Below, one piece after another: positions 9,742 to 19,700 of a stretch of 64,000 bases of DNA (position 1 is its first letter; every line of letters begins with the position of its first letter). The notes under the pieces were generated by a model, which saw only the letters and a list, made by a program, of their open reading frames with translations, was not told the origin of the DNA and did not search any database. A program made the position numbers and the translations under genes. The stretch is from JACVRN01 sp036389255. GTDB taxonomy: Bacteria; Acidobacteriota; Blastocatellia; Pyrinomonadales; Pyrinomonadaceae. Where the stretch lies: positions 62,001-126,000 of the forward strand of contig DASVQI010000023.1 of NCBI GenBank assembly GCA_036389255.1. The letters run 5' to 3'.

Positions 9742-11519
9742 CAAGTCTCCGCACAATGATGGAGCATCGCTACGTCTCCCGGATTGGAAAGATTTGGGAT
9801 GCGTTCGGCAAGGTTCGCGCCGCGAAGCGGTGGGCTCGCCACGCCTTTGCCGAATTTGAAGTTAGCACCGGACGTCGAGAGGAGATGCTCTCGTCAATCG
9901 TCATAGACGCCTTGAATCTCACCAGACTCGCGGACAAACTCGTCGCGGGCGGCGACGAGAGCCGCCGTTGCTTCGTTGATGAGTTGCTTCAGGCGTGTCA
10001 GCGCGTAGACTCCGGCGATGTGCGTCACAGTACCGCGAAGCTCCGCTCCTACGTAGACATCTCCGTTCAGGCGAAAGCAGTCCGCGCTTTCGCGGATTAC
10101 CTATCGTCTAGGAAGGCATTCGCAGGCGATTCGCTCAACGTAACCGCTCTGCTGCTGGAAGAGCGACCCGACTCCCGCCCCGCACTTCTGGCGCATGCGG
10201 AATTGCTGATTGAGCGACAGCGTCTGGACGAGGCAATCACCGTCATACATCGTGCGCTTCGCATTCAGGCAGTCTGCCCCTCGGCCCAGCAGTTGCTCAG
10301 CCGTGCCTATAACGCTCAGCGCGGTCAGGGCAGTCGCGCAGGCGACTTGGACGGAACGAACTACGACCTGAGTGACAAGTTCTGCCCGATGCCCTTCACC
10401 CATCTCGCAACCGGTTATAAGGGTGATGCATTTGTCTGCTGCTGCCCGGCGTGGGTTCCCTTCGCGGCAGGCAACGTGCTGGATGCGCCGTCAGCCGACG
10501 CGGTGTGGAACTCGGATGTCGCGGCGGAGATTCGCCGGTCTGTGCATGACGGCGACTTCAGTTATTGTAGCCGGACGCTCTGCTCCTACATCGCGGCGCA
10601 GAAACTTCCGTTGAAAGCGGAGATTACCGACCCGCTCCTTCGCCGTTACATAGACGAAAGGTCGGTCGTGCTAGATGAAGTCCCTCAGATGGTGCAGTTG
10701 AACCACGACCCTAGCTGCAATCTGGCGTGTCCCTCGTGCCGCACGGAGGTTGTTACGGCGAAGGCAGAGGAGCAGGACATCTACGCCGAATCGGCGCGGC
10801 GCGTCATCCTGCCGTTTCTACGGAAAATGAACGGGCAGAGCTACATTTCCGGCGGGGGCGAGGTGTTCGCCAGCAAGCACTACCGCTCCATCCTGTCCGC
10901 GCTGAATCGCAAAGAGTATCCGGAGCTTTACCTCTATCTCATCACGAACGGGCAACTGATAACGGCTGAGCGCTGGCAACAGTTCCCAGACCTGCCCGAA
11001 ATGATAGACATCCTTTCCGTGTCAATAGACGCGGCACGCGCCGAAACCTACGAACGGCTGCGGCGTCCCGGAAAGTGGCCGGTTCTCATGACGAACCTCG
11101 AATTGATAGCAGAGATGCGGCGCGCCGGGACAATCCGCCGCTTTCAGATTAACTTCGTCGTGCAGGATGAGAACTACCGGGAGCTTCCCGCATTCGTAGA
11201 GCTGGGGATTCGCCTCGGTGTGGACAGCATCTGGTTACAGCGACTGACCAACTATGGCTCGTATGTCGAGGACGAGTTCGCAAAGGCGGACGTAACTTCA
11301 CCCGCGCACATCAACCACGGGGAACTGCTAGACATACTGCGAAGCCCTATCATGAGCCACCCCTCCATAGACATGGAGATGCTGTTACCCCTCCTGCCGG
11401 AGGCTGTAGCTTCCGATATGCGGCTCCCCCTGCTGCAAACCGCATCGCGCCGCAAAGCTCAGGAACTGCGTTGGGGCGTTATAGACGACCAGCGCAACGA
11501 AGCGTCAATTTCATCCTGA
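9738..11519 (+). CDS. Radical SAM protein with N-terminal SPASM-like domain (copy 2)
   Basis: A 593-residue paralogue of the preceding gene with the same order: helical repeat region, SPASM-like cysteines (FCPMPF, VCCCPAWVPFAAGN, AVWNS, YCSRTLC), then a radical SAM core with CX3CX2C encoded at 10715-10738 and GGGEVFASKHY as the Gly-rich SAM-binding strand. ATG 9738 overlaps the upstream stop, indicating translational coupling. The gene ends 11 bp from the stop of the convergent TylF-like gene. The substrate is unknown. Two adjacent paralogues could act on different positions of one substrate or as a heterodimer. Confidence 0.83.
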   Translation: MTSLRTMMEHRYVSRIGKIWDAFGKVRAAKRWARHAFAEFEVSTGRREEMLSSIVIDALNLTRLADKLVAGGDESRRCFVDELLQACQRVDSGDVRHSTAKLRSYVDISVQAKAVRAFADYLSSRKAFAGDSLNVTALLLEERPDSRPALLAHAELLIERQRLDEAITVIHRALRIQAVCPSAQQLLSRAYNAQRGQGSRAGDLDGTNYDLSDKFCPMPFTHLATGYKGDAFVCCCPAWVPFAAGNVLDAPSADAVWNSDVAAEIRRSVHDGDFSYCSRTLCSYIAAQKLPLKAEITDPLLRRYIDERSVVLDEVPQMVQLNHDPSCNLACPSCRTEVVTAKAEEQDIYAESARRVILPFLRKMNGQSYISGGGEVFASKHYRSILSALNRKEYPELYLYLITNGQLITAERWQQFPDLPEMIDILSVSIDAARAETYERLRRPGKWPVLMTNLELIAEMRRAGTIRRFQINFVVQDENYRELPAFVELGIRLGVDSIWLQRLTNYGSYVEDEFAKADVTSPAHINHGELLDILRSPIMSHPSIDMEMLLPLLPEAVASDMRLPLLQTASRRKAQELRWGVIDDQRNEASISS

Positions 11520-11529
11520 GCGAATCCGG

Positions 11530-12231
11530 CTAGCGCACCTCGGACGGCTTGACGCAGATTCGGCCGGTGTAATCAATCCTGTTCAGAAGGGGACTGGCCG
11601 CCGCCGCTTGGAAGTACTCGTCTGTGGCCTTGCGTGCGCCGCGCCAGTAGCCGTAGTCGTCCACTATAAGGACGCCGCCCGGCGAGAGGCGCGGGTAAAG
11701 ATGCTCCAGCTCGTGCCTCGTAGATTTGTACCAATCCGTATCCAGCCTGAGTATAGCCAGTCTCTCGGGCGCTTCCGCCGGAATGGTCTTCAACACGTCT
11801 CCTTCGACAAAGCGAAAGCGATGCATGGGATAGCCTGTGCGGCGTAGATTGCTCTCGACCAGCGCACGCGGAGCTATGCCCCAGAACGGGTCGTCCTGTG
11901 TGCGCTCGTGCTCGCCCAGAATCTCTCTTGCGGGGCGTCCCGACATCTCCTGCACGTCGTCATCAGTAGGGGAAGTGACTCCGTCGAAAGTGTCATAGAG
12001 CCATATCATGCGATTCGTGCAGCCGCGAGACAGCAGCGTGTAGGCCATTAACATTAAAGACCCGCCGCGCCAGACGCCGCACTCCACGAAATCGCCGGGA
12101 AGTTCGCGGTCAAGCACGTAACAGGTGGCTTGATAGAGCGCGTACATGCGCTCGATAGAGGTCATAGTCTCGGCACGACACAACTCGTAGAGCTGTAGAA
12201 ACTCCGGTTCTAGGTCGAAAACATGGCTCAT
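11530..12231 (-). CDS. TylF/MycF-type O-methyltransferase
   Basis: A SAM-dependent sugar O-methyltransferase of the macrocin-O-methyltransferase family (233 aa, full length). GDFVECGVWRGGSLM is the SAM-binding loop, and LRLDTDWYKST and GGVLIVDDYG carry the metal-binding acidic residues typical of TylF enzymes. It is the last gene of the minus-strand polysaccharide operon, 46 bp after the CmcI-like gene. It probably methylates a sugar hydroxyl, perhaps capping the polymer. The acceptor is inferred from context only. Confidence 0.85.
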   Translation of the reverse strand: MSHVFDLEPEFLQLYELCRAETMTSIERMYALYQATCYVLDRELPGDFVECGVWRGGSLMLMAYTLLSRGCTNRMIWLYDTFDGVTSPTDDDVQEMSGRPAREILGEHERTQDDPFWGIAPRALVESNLRRTGYPMHRFRFVEGDVLKTIPAEAPERLAILRLDTDWYKSTRHELEHLYPRLSPGGVLIVDDYGYWRGARKATDEYFQAAAASPLLNRIDYTGRICVKPSEVR

Positions 12232-12277
12232 CTTAAAGGCTCAACTGTGGCCGGAACTCGTGCGGCGCAACCGCCCG

Positions 12278-12919
12278 CTATAAGCGGCGAAGATAGCCGT
12301 CTACATTCCACGTCACGTTTCTTCCGAAATAGTCGCACAGCCCCCTGTCAACTTCGTAGCTGCCGCCTCTCTTTTCAAGAAACTCCTCGATGGCACGAAG
12401 CGGCCCCCCGTCGTACAGGTGAGCGACCCGCATGTCCGAGAGTATGCCGTCCTCAATCACTATGTACTCGCCGGGGCGAAGCCACGCGTCGAAAAACTCC
12501 AGCACCGCACGGGTCGTTCCGGCCAGATGGCTTGAGTCTTCAACTACCATCAGTGGGCGCTGGATGCCGCTCATAAACGAGGGTGAAAGCACGCTTGCCA
12601 ACTCGGCAGCATCTCCCCGCAGGAAGCTGACAGATGGACTGGCTACGGTTGAAGGAGGCTCAATATCAATGGAGATGACTTGCAGATTGAGTCCCAGAAT
12701 ACTTCCTTGGTCAGCGAACCAGAGGGCGCTGCCGCCTTGATAAGAGCCAATCTCTATCAGCGTTCGCGGCCTGGCCTTCTCCAGAAGCAATAGGTAAAGG
12801 GCAAGGTCAAATGGATTCTTCTGTAACGAAAGCCCCCTGTAGCGATAGGCCATTGTCCCCTGTTGTATCTTCATCAGGAGCTCGTAGTCTATCTCGCTAT
12901 AAGAGGAATGGACGCTCAT
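12278..12919 (-). CDS. CmcI-like methyltransferase/hydroxylase family protein
   Basis: A 213-residue protein of the cephalosporin-hydroxylase (CmcI) family, a SAM-fold group common in polysaccharide clusters. TLIEIGSYQGGSALWF is the nucleotide loop; VVEDSSH and IVIEDG supply acidic metal or SAM ligands. YRYRGLSLQKNPFD is the family N-terminal motif. Its ATG overlaps the upstream stop (ATGA). It is presumed to modify sugars of the exported polymer; its true reaction is not known for this subgroup. Confidence 0.82.
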   Translation of the reverse strand: MSVHSSYSEIDYELLMKIQQGTMAYRYRGLSLQKNPFDLALYLLLLEKARPRTLIEIGSYQGGSALWFADQGSILGLNLQVISIDIEPPSTVASPSVSFLRGDAAELASVLSPSFMSGIQRPLMVVEDSSHLAGTTRAVLEFFDAWLRPGEYIVIEDGILSDMRVAHLYDGGPLRAIEEFLEKRGGSYEVDRGLCDYFGRNVTWNVDGYLRRL

Positions 12920-14364
12920 GATTCTCCCAGCATCTCAAGGAAATGGCGCTTGGCCGAGCGAAGCAGCTCAGCCTGCTTGCCGGTAAAACGGCTGGCGGCC
13001 CTGTCCATCAGCTCTATCTTCTCGGCGGTCGTCAGACTCTCGACGGTCTTTTCGCGTAGTACATCTTCGGGAATACGACCGGTATTCAGAAAGGCCACGG
13101 AGTTAGAGCCTGTGTCACAGACGTACTCGAAGTAATCGGAGTAGAACTCCATCGTTACGTGAATCCATGCGACCCAGTGGTGATATAGATAGTCCTGCTG
13201 TACGACGACGGATTTGCCCGGAATCAGGCGGGGAAAGAACTGCCATGTTACCCAGTCACAGACCGTCCAATGCTTTGCTACGTCAATGAAGAGAATCTCT
13301 ATCGGGCCGCCCGCCCATGTATGGGAGAGTATGTCGCCGGGGTGGACTTCTATCAGGCCGGAATAAGGCGCGATGTTGCTGTCGAACAGAGGCCGAAAGC
13401 TTTCACCGGCCTGTGCTGATTGTGGGAAGTACGAGTCTATAGTCCAGCCTTCGATTTCAAAGCGGTCGTAGGAGTGTATCAGCTTCTCTTCGCCAGCCCC
13501 GCGTCTTGTGAGGTTGCGGCGCAGACCGTCCGCGAGAGCCAGAGTCGAGCCGCCCAGAAAACACCCGGCATCCACTATGGCTCCCTCTCCTGTGTAATAC
13601 TCGTCGGCCAGATAATTTAAGAGCCGCAACTCGTCATCCATCAACATGGTCTGCACACCTGCACAAGGAGCAGGCACAGCCCTCTTTCGCCAGCCGCTCG
13701 TTAGTGCTTCCGGTGCTTGGGACGGGCGGCGGAAGACAGCCTGAAAGGTGTTGGCGTTTCTGACCAGCAGAGGGTCGGTGCTATTCCAGAAACGCGTAGC
13801 GACGAAAGCAATCAACCATGCCAAGGAGCGTCGAATCCTTCCGCCCCTTTCCTGCGCGTACTCCCAGAGAATCCAGCCAATCGTTTGTGCAATGGAATGT
13901 ACCGGCAGGACACAGACCACATCCAGACCGGCCTTGCGGCCAAGCGCTTCCAGACCATCGGCCGTATAGCGCCGGAAGTCCCCCGGACAGGCGTGAAAAG
14001 GTTGAAGGAAGGGAACGGCAACGACTATGTGCCCGTTTGGCCTCACAACGCGTGCCAGTTCCTGAATGGACTCTTCCGCGTTGGCGACGTGTTCCAGCAC
14101 GGCGTTGCAAAGGACGCTGTCGAATCTCCCATCCTCGAACGGCATGGATTCTAGAGGGCCGATGATGACCTGAGGGTCGTCCGAAGCCATGTCGTAATTC
14201 GTAATCTCCGTCACCCCGCTCGCGTGCAGGAAGGAGTTGATGTTACGACTGCCCGCGCCAGCGTTTAGAAGGCGGCCGGAAAGATATTGTGCGACCGGAC
14301 GAAGCTCCTGCTCAAGCGGCTGGAAATGCACGGGGCCGACGCGAACCGTTTTCCGTGAAGTCAC
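12916..14364 (-). CDS. Fused tandem SAM methyltransferases
   Basis: Two methyltransferase domains in one 482-residue chain. Residues about 30-180 are a type-11 methyltransferase (LLNAGAGSRNIN, SMPFEDGRFDSVLCNAVLEHV, RVVRPNGHIVVAVPF). Residues about 225-440 are a TylF/Methyltransf_24-like domain (GAIVDAGCFLGGSTLALADG, IEILFIDVAKHW). Both keep recognisable SAM loops, so both may be active. It starts with GTG overlapping the preceding glycosyltransferase stop (GTGA). The fusion probably couples two modifications of the same glycan. Confidence 0.84.
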   Translation of the reverse strand: MTSRKTVRVGPVHFQPLEQELRPVAQYLSGRLLNAGAGSRNINSFLHASGVTEITNYDMASDDPQVIIGPLESMPFEDGRFDSVLCNAVLEHVANAEESIQELARVVRPNGHIVVAVPFLQPFHACPGDFRRYTADGLEALGRKAGLDVVCVLPVHSIAQTIGWILWEYAQERGGRIRRSLAWLIAFVATRFWNSTDPLLVRNANTFQAVFRRPSQAPEALTSGWRKRAVPAPCAGVQTMLMDDELRLLNYLADEYYTGEGAIVDAGCFLGGSTLALADGLRRNLTRRGAGEEKLIHSYDRFEIEGWTIDSYFPQSAQAGESFRPLFDSNIAPYSGLIEVHPGDILSHTWAGGPIEILFIDVAKHWTVCDWVTWQFFPRLIPGKSVVVQQDYLYHHWVAWIHVTMEFYSDYFEYVCDTGSNSVAFLNTGRIPEDVLREKTVESLTTAEKIELMDRAASRFTGKQAELLRSAKRHFLEMLGES

Positions 14365-15455
14365 GCAGCACCTCCGGCTGTCTCAAGAAAGCTCCTGAAG
14401 ATAGTCGCCACATCATCGGCGCTATATCCGGTAGCAATGCGAGCGCGCGCGGCGTGCCCCGTCTGTTCCCTCAACCTTCTATCTTTCGCAAGGCGCAGGA
14501 TTGCTTCCCGAATCGAATCAATCCGGCGAGGCGGCACAACTATGCCCGCCCCCCTTATGAAGCTGCCGTTCCCGCCAACGTCCGTCACCACGCAGGGAAG
14601 GCTGCACGACATAGCCTCGACCATCGCCATGGATGTCCCCTCTCCTGAGACTGAGGCGAGAAGAAAGATGTCTGCGGCGCTCAGTAAGCGCTGAACGTCG
14701 TCGCGCCAGCCGAGGCCCATGAAGCCCGGCTGTGGCGGCAGTTCATCAGTGCCTTTGCCAAGACCAACGGTCACAATGCCGGGCAAATCACGAACGGCGT
14801 CGAGCATGCCTTCCCAATTCTTCATCGGGTCTACTCGCGCCACAATCATCACGATGACGGAATCTTCGGGAATGCCAAGCTCAAGCCTAGCGGATTGGCG
14901 AAGGCCCGGGTCACGGTGGAAGGTTTTGGTGTCAACGCAGTTGGGAATCACGAGCGAGCGCGGCTCTCTGAACCCGAACGCCCTGTGGAAGTCCCGTGCC
15001 TGTGCCGCGTTGTAGATGACCCCGTCCACGTAGCGCGAAAAAAACCTTCCCAGTACAGGAAAGAAGTTCTTACGCACGTCCCCGTTAGAGCAGGTGTCGG
15101 AACAGAAGATGCCCCAGAGAAGCTGCGTCCCCTGTCGCCCCGCAAGGAAGAGCGCCAGAGAGGCGAAGATATTCGCGTTATACATCCATCCCTGAACGAC
15201 TGCGGGCCTTCGCTCGCGAATCAGCTCCGCGAGCTTGAACAGAGCGGACAGAGTGTCCCTCCTGCGCCTCATGCCGAGGTCTATGACTTCAACGCCGGAG
15301 CTTTCGAGCGATGACCGGAACACCCCCTCGCCCTGCAAGCAGACTACGCACGTATCCCCGTTTGTAGAACTCTGTTGTGTGAGAAGATTCGTCAGAAGGC
15401 GCTCCGCGCCTCCGCCGTTAAGATTGATGATGACGTGCATGGTCGAGCCGCTCAT
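14361..15455 (-). CDS. Glycosyltransferase family 4
   Basis: A 364-residue GT-B enzyme that transfers a sugar from a nucleotide-activated donor to the growing polysaccharide at the inner membrane. The N-terminal NLNGGGAERLLTNLL is the GT4 acceptor-site motif. The C-terminal half holds MIVARVDPMKNW, the ADIFLLASVSGEGTSMAMVEAM E-x7-E region and a DVGGNGSFI donor-site loop. It overlaps both neighbours by four bases within the operon. Donor and linkage cannot be predicted. Confidence 0.87.
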   Translation of the reverse strand: MSGSTMHVIINLNGGGAERLLTNLLTQQSSTNGDTCVVCLQGEGVFRSSLESSGVEVIDLGMRRRRDTLSALFKLAELIRERRPAVVQGWMYNANIFASLALFLAGRQGTQLLWGIFCSDTCSNGDVRKNFFPVLGRFFSRYVDGVIYNAAQARDFHRAFGFREPRSLVIPNCVDTKTFHRDPGLRQSARLELGIPEDSVIVMIVARVDPMKNWEGMLDAVRDLPGIVTVGLGKGTDELPPQPGFMGLGWRDDVQRLLSAADIFLLASVSGEGTSMAMVEAMSCSLPCVVTDVGGNGSFIRGAGIVVPPRRIDSIREAILRLAKDRRLREQTGHAARARIATGYSADDVATIFRSFLETAGGAA

Positions 15456-16798
15456 AGAACGACCTCCGTGCCGCCGGATGCGTTCTCGGCCGATTTGGCC
15501 AATCGCATTGTTTCCTGACTGGTTGAGCTTGAATGTACGCCTGCGTTTGTTATCAATGTCTCCGTACCTGTACCGCGCTGTTCTAATGTTGACTCTATGA
15601 AAGTGGCGTCAAGGTCTGCTATGCCGAAGCGGAAATTCGTGGAACTGATGCTGAGGTGCAAGGCTCCCAGACGGGCATCGAGAATGGAAACCGAGCCGTC
15701 ACGCAGCTCGAAGACTGAGAGGTCTATGAATAGCTCGCTGACCACGACCGACAGCCTGAAAGAGAACTCTACGCGCCTGCGCTCGCGGGCAGAGGCGGGG
15801 GACGGCGTCACCCCCAGCATGACAGTCGAAGTGCCATAGACCCGCACGGCCTCTTTCGTCGCACAGTTGAACCCAAAGTGGGGCGTCATGACGGCGTGCT
15901 CGAACTCTACCTCCATGACGATTGTCAGCACCTCTCCCCGTGCGAAACGCGACTCTTCGTTGATGCCATCGCGCGTAGCAAAGCTTCTTATCAACCTTGC
16001 GCTTGCGGCTCCGTGCCGTAAAGACTCCTGTGATGTTTCGGGAATCTGTCGGCCGGGTACTTTGAAGAATAACTGGTAGTACCGGCCGACTCCTTCCGCC
16101 GGGTCGCCATCAAAAGTAAGCTCGCCGTGGTCGAACAACAGCACTCTGTCACAGAGCCCCAGAACCATCTCTGCCATGTGTGTGACGAGCAGGATTGTTG
16201 CGCCGCGCTCGCGTACCTCCCGAATCCTTCTAAAGCATTTCTGCTGGAACAGGGCGTCACCGACGGCAATCACTTCGTCTATCAGGAGAATGTCCGGCTC
16301 CATAGCCAGAGCGGCGGCGAATCCCAGCCTGAGAAGCATCCCGGAAGAATAAGTGCGAACGGGGCGGTCGAAGTATTCGCCTATGTCAGCGAATGACTGA
16401 GCAAAGCGCTCCGTCGCGGCCAGCTCACCTCTGCCACGGGCGAGGATGTCATGGAAGAAGCGCACGTTCTCTCTGCCCGTCAGCTCAGGGGCGAAGTCGC
16501 CCGCGAGGTCTAGGAGAGCGGAGACGCTTCCGCTTACCGTCACCGTGCCCGAAGAGGGCTTAATGACTCCCGCTATGAGATGTAGCAGCGTGGATTTCCC
16601 CACGCCGTTAGGCCCCAAGACAGCAACCGCCTCGCCTTTGGGAATAGTGAAAGTTAGATTACGCAGAACAGGCAAAGGCGTGTGATAAACCTTCCCCCCC
16701 GGATGTAATGCCTCTTTAACGCGGTCAAGCGGAGAGGCAAAGTGCCGAAAGTTCTTCACCACCTGCTCGAAAGCTATAGCTGTGCCTGATGTAGTCAT
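15452..16798 (-). CDS. O-antigen ABC exporter ATPase (Wzt-type)
   Basis: The nucleotide-binding subunit of a polysaccharide ABC exporter. Walker A GPNGVGKST (62-70), signature YSSGM, Walker B ILLIDEVIAVGD and the switch His in LLVTH are all intact. After about residue 265 there is a Wzt-C-like beta-sandwich extension (to about 405), the domain that recognises the modified non-reducing end of the polymer in E. coli O8/O9a. That fits the many methyltransferases in the operon. It partners with the Wzm permease at the head of the operon. It overlaps both neighbours by ATGA. Confidence 0.9.
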   Translation of the reverse strand: MTTSGTAIAFEQVVKNFRHFASPLDRVKEALHPGGKVYHTPLPVLRNLTFTIPKGEAVAVLGPNGVGKSTLLHLIAGVIKPSSGTVTVSGSVSALLDLAGDFAPELTGRENVRFFHDILARGRGELAATERFAQSFADIGEYFDRPVRTYSSGMLLRLGFAAALAMEPDILLIDEVIAVGDALFQQKCFRRIREVRERGATILLVTHMAEMVLGLCDRVLLFDHGELTFDGDPAEGVGRYYQLFFKVPGRQIPETSQESLRHGAASARLIRSFATRDGINEESRFARGEVLTIVMEVEFEHAVMTPHFGFNCATKEAVRVYGTSTVMLGVTPSPASARERRRVEFSFRLSVVVSELFIDLSVFELRDGSVSILDARLGALHLSISSTNFRFGIADLDATFIESTLEQRGTGTETLITNAGVHSSSTSQETMRLAKSAENASGGTEVVL

Positions 16799-19700
16799 CC
16801 GTTCCCTTGCAGTAGCCGTCCCAAAAAGCGTTGGATTGGGTTGCTGCTTCGCACGCGCGGCCCGCCGCCCCGCACGCGCCTGTGCACTCCGGCAGCGAAA
16901 CGCACGAGCGGCAGAAGACCCATGTCTATCATAGCCATCGCCATGCCTCTGCGGCCTCCCGGTCGCACGTTAGCCACGGAGCCGTGCGGGGCCGCGCCAT
17001 AGCCTGCCGCAAGCATGTAGTAACGGTCTGCGGGTGAACAATCATCAAAAGCTTTGACTCGCGTCGGAATCGGCCTTGCCGTATTCATAGACCAGTTCTC
17101 GGGCTGCTCAAGCACGGGCCGTGGATAAGGCCATATCTCTATGCCGCGCGTCACGCAGAAATCCGCAAGACCCATAAAGGCGCTTTCAACCGCCGGCTCG
17201 CGCCACATACCGGCCCGCTTGAGCGCTGCACCGCGAACGAGAAGCCCGCCCGTGAAGGTCGCGCCTTCAAAGAGCGTAAAGGATGGGTCGCCGCCCAGAG
17301 GCAGAACTATAGTTCGCGCCCTTTCGCCCCGGACTATGGCCGCCGGCTGAAGGCCGTCAACGTCTGAGTTTGAGAGCGTCGTGAGCATGGCGGCGAATGA
17401 ATCACCCCGGATAATTATTCCGGAGTGAATCATCAAGACCGCTTCTTCGCCCAGCTTCGCAATCTCTTCGTCGAGGGCTTCCGGCTCCTCTACGGAGAGG
17501 TCTATATTCCGAATGGAAAAGGGAACGGTCGTCGGCGGCAGGCTTTCATTGGAGCGATTCAAGACTATAACGTGATGAAAGGCTCCGGCTGCTGCGAGCG
17601 ACTCAAGCGTTTCCAGAATCTCCGTTTGAGAGCGACCGTCAACGATGGCTACGGCGCGTGACTCGCGTTCCTCCGTCTTGCGCGGCTTCAGGTATCGTCT
17701 GAAGTCTGAGTGAAACGCCGACCAGACGCTTCGAATCTGCTCCTGAGATTGTGACGGGGCGGCGACCCAGCCGCCTGTGTCCAGAGCGCCGATAAGCGAA
17801 GCGCAGAGAGCCTCGGTCGTACATTCGAACAGAACTTGTGCGCGATGGCTCTCATCAATTAGCTCGGGGATTCCACCCGTGCGCGCCGCGAGTAGCGGTA
17901 TCCCCCATGCCAGCGCTTCGTAGACAGTGCAGGGCGAGTTGTCGGCAGGTGACGCCACGACGGCCAGCTTCTCGCCCTGTAGCAGATAGTCCAGCCCTTC
18001 AGGTTGACCCAGATTCGTCAGAGTCTTGACGGGGAATTGCCACTCCTTGGAGCGCAGGGCTATGTATTCTAGGCTGCCCATGCCGCCGCACGTCTCCGCT
18101 TTCCCCAGAAACGTGACGGTGATGTTCCGCGCGGCCAGCTCTTGTCTCAGAGTATGTATGGCATTGCAGAACAGCCTCAGCCCCTTTCGCTCTTCGAGGC
18201 GGCCGAAAAAGACTATCTCCTTCGGGGGAGCCGCGCGGCCATAAGATACCGCAGGGAAGGCGGACGGCCCCTCATCCTGTTCCCTCAAACGCTGCGACGG
18301 GAGACAGTATTGCTGTATGAATGTCTCGTCAGGCAATTCAAAGCCGCGTTGCGTGGCCCATTCGGTAAGATATTTGCTGGGGCTCCAGAGTACGTCCGCG
18401 CACTTTATGCTCAGGTGCTCCGCATAATTGTAGACCGATAGAAGAAGGCTCGCGGGCATCCTATGATTCAGCTCAAGCACCCACTGAGAGGGGCTGTGGA
18501 GCGCCACGACCAGAAGCGTCTGCTCAAAGGCAAGGCCCAGCTTTTTGGCGGCAAGACAGAGGCTCCCTTCGCCGGTGCAGTCATTGAAGTGAACAACGTC
18601 GAACTGTTTCGCGTCGAGATACTGAAAGACTAGATAGGGAACTCCGAAGCCGCAGTCTTTCACGGGGCCGTGAAGCGATTTCATCTCCGCAATTGAGAGG
18701 GCGACAAAATCTATGCCCAGCCTAGCGTAGCGCTTCTTCCATCTGGCAAGCGGTATGTCCGGTGCCCAGACGCCGCCCGTGTAAAGAATGGTCACGGCGC
18801 AGCCCGAGGCAGCGAGGTGTTCGGCCAGCCCTGTCATAGACGTGCCTATGCCGCCATTCTTGAACGGGCCTATGATTTCATTCGACACGATGCAGACCGA
18901 AGGCTGAGCGCCCGCCGCGCGGCCTTCGTAGACATCTCGTAGCAGCCGGGGGGCGGCAGCGCCCTGCCCGTTGCTCAGAGAAAAATCTTTTCCGGTTGCT
19001 ACAGAGTCCGACTCAAAGGGCCTGCTTGAATTAATGAGCGATGGCGAAGGGGCGTAGGAATGCGTGTCCAGTTCGATACCCGAGACAGGCAACCCTATCA
19101 GATGGTGTGGAAGCTGCCACGCCACGTCCGGGTCTGGAACGTGCGCGACCGGCGTAACCTTTCCGCGCCACGCCAGCCCCATTATCTGTTGAGTCTGGTA
19201 GACAAGGACGTTGAAGCCTGCGTCATGCAAAGAGCGAAGCCCGGCGGCGACCATAGGCGAGGCAAGGTCGTGAAAGACGAAAGCGCAATCGGGGCTCGCA
19301 TATGGAAGACACGCCTCTACGTCTCTGACCGGCGCAGCCCCTTCATGGTCGCCATCTATAACGAACAGACTCCACCTCCCCTTAATCCCAGCAGCGAGCT
19401 CATGCACACCTTCAGGGCTGCGGACGGAAGTGAGATTCACGTTAGCTGTTACGCCGCATCCGGCGAGCGACCTCTCGACAATCGCTTTGAAGCTGGGGTC
19501 AGCGTAAGCCGGGTCAACGACATCAAGCCTTACCCCTGCGAGCGCCATGTGACAGGTAGACCACCCCAGCCAGCCTCCAATCTCAAGAGCAGGCTTACCC
19601 GTGAATTGCAGGGCGATGTTATACAGAAGTGTCGCTTCATCCCTATTCATGAAACCCATCAGGGGGAAGCGGTCGTCCGCATACCAGCAATGCGGGACTT

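Noticed and set aside
11608..11847. Plus-strand frames inside the polysaccharide operon (several up to 223 codons, e.g. 19060-19731)
   Set aside because: All are antisense shadows of the GC-rich minus-strand genes, whose domains and four-base overlaps are clear.
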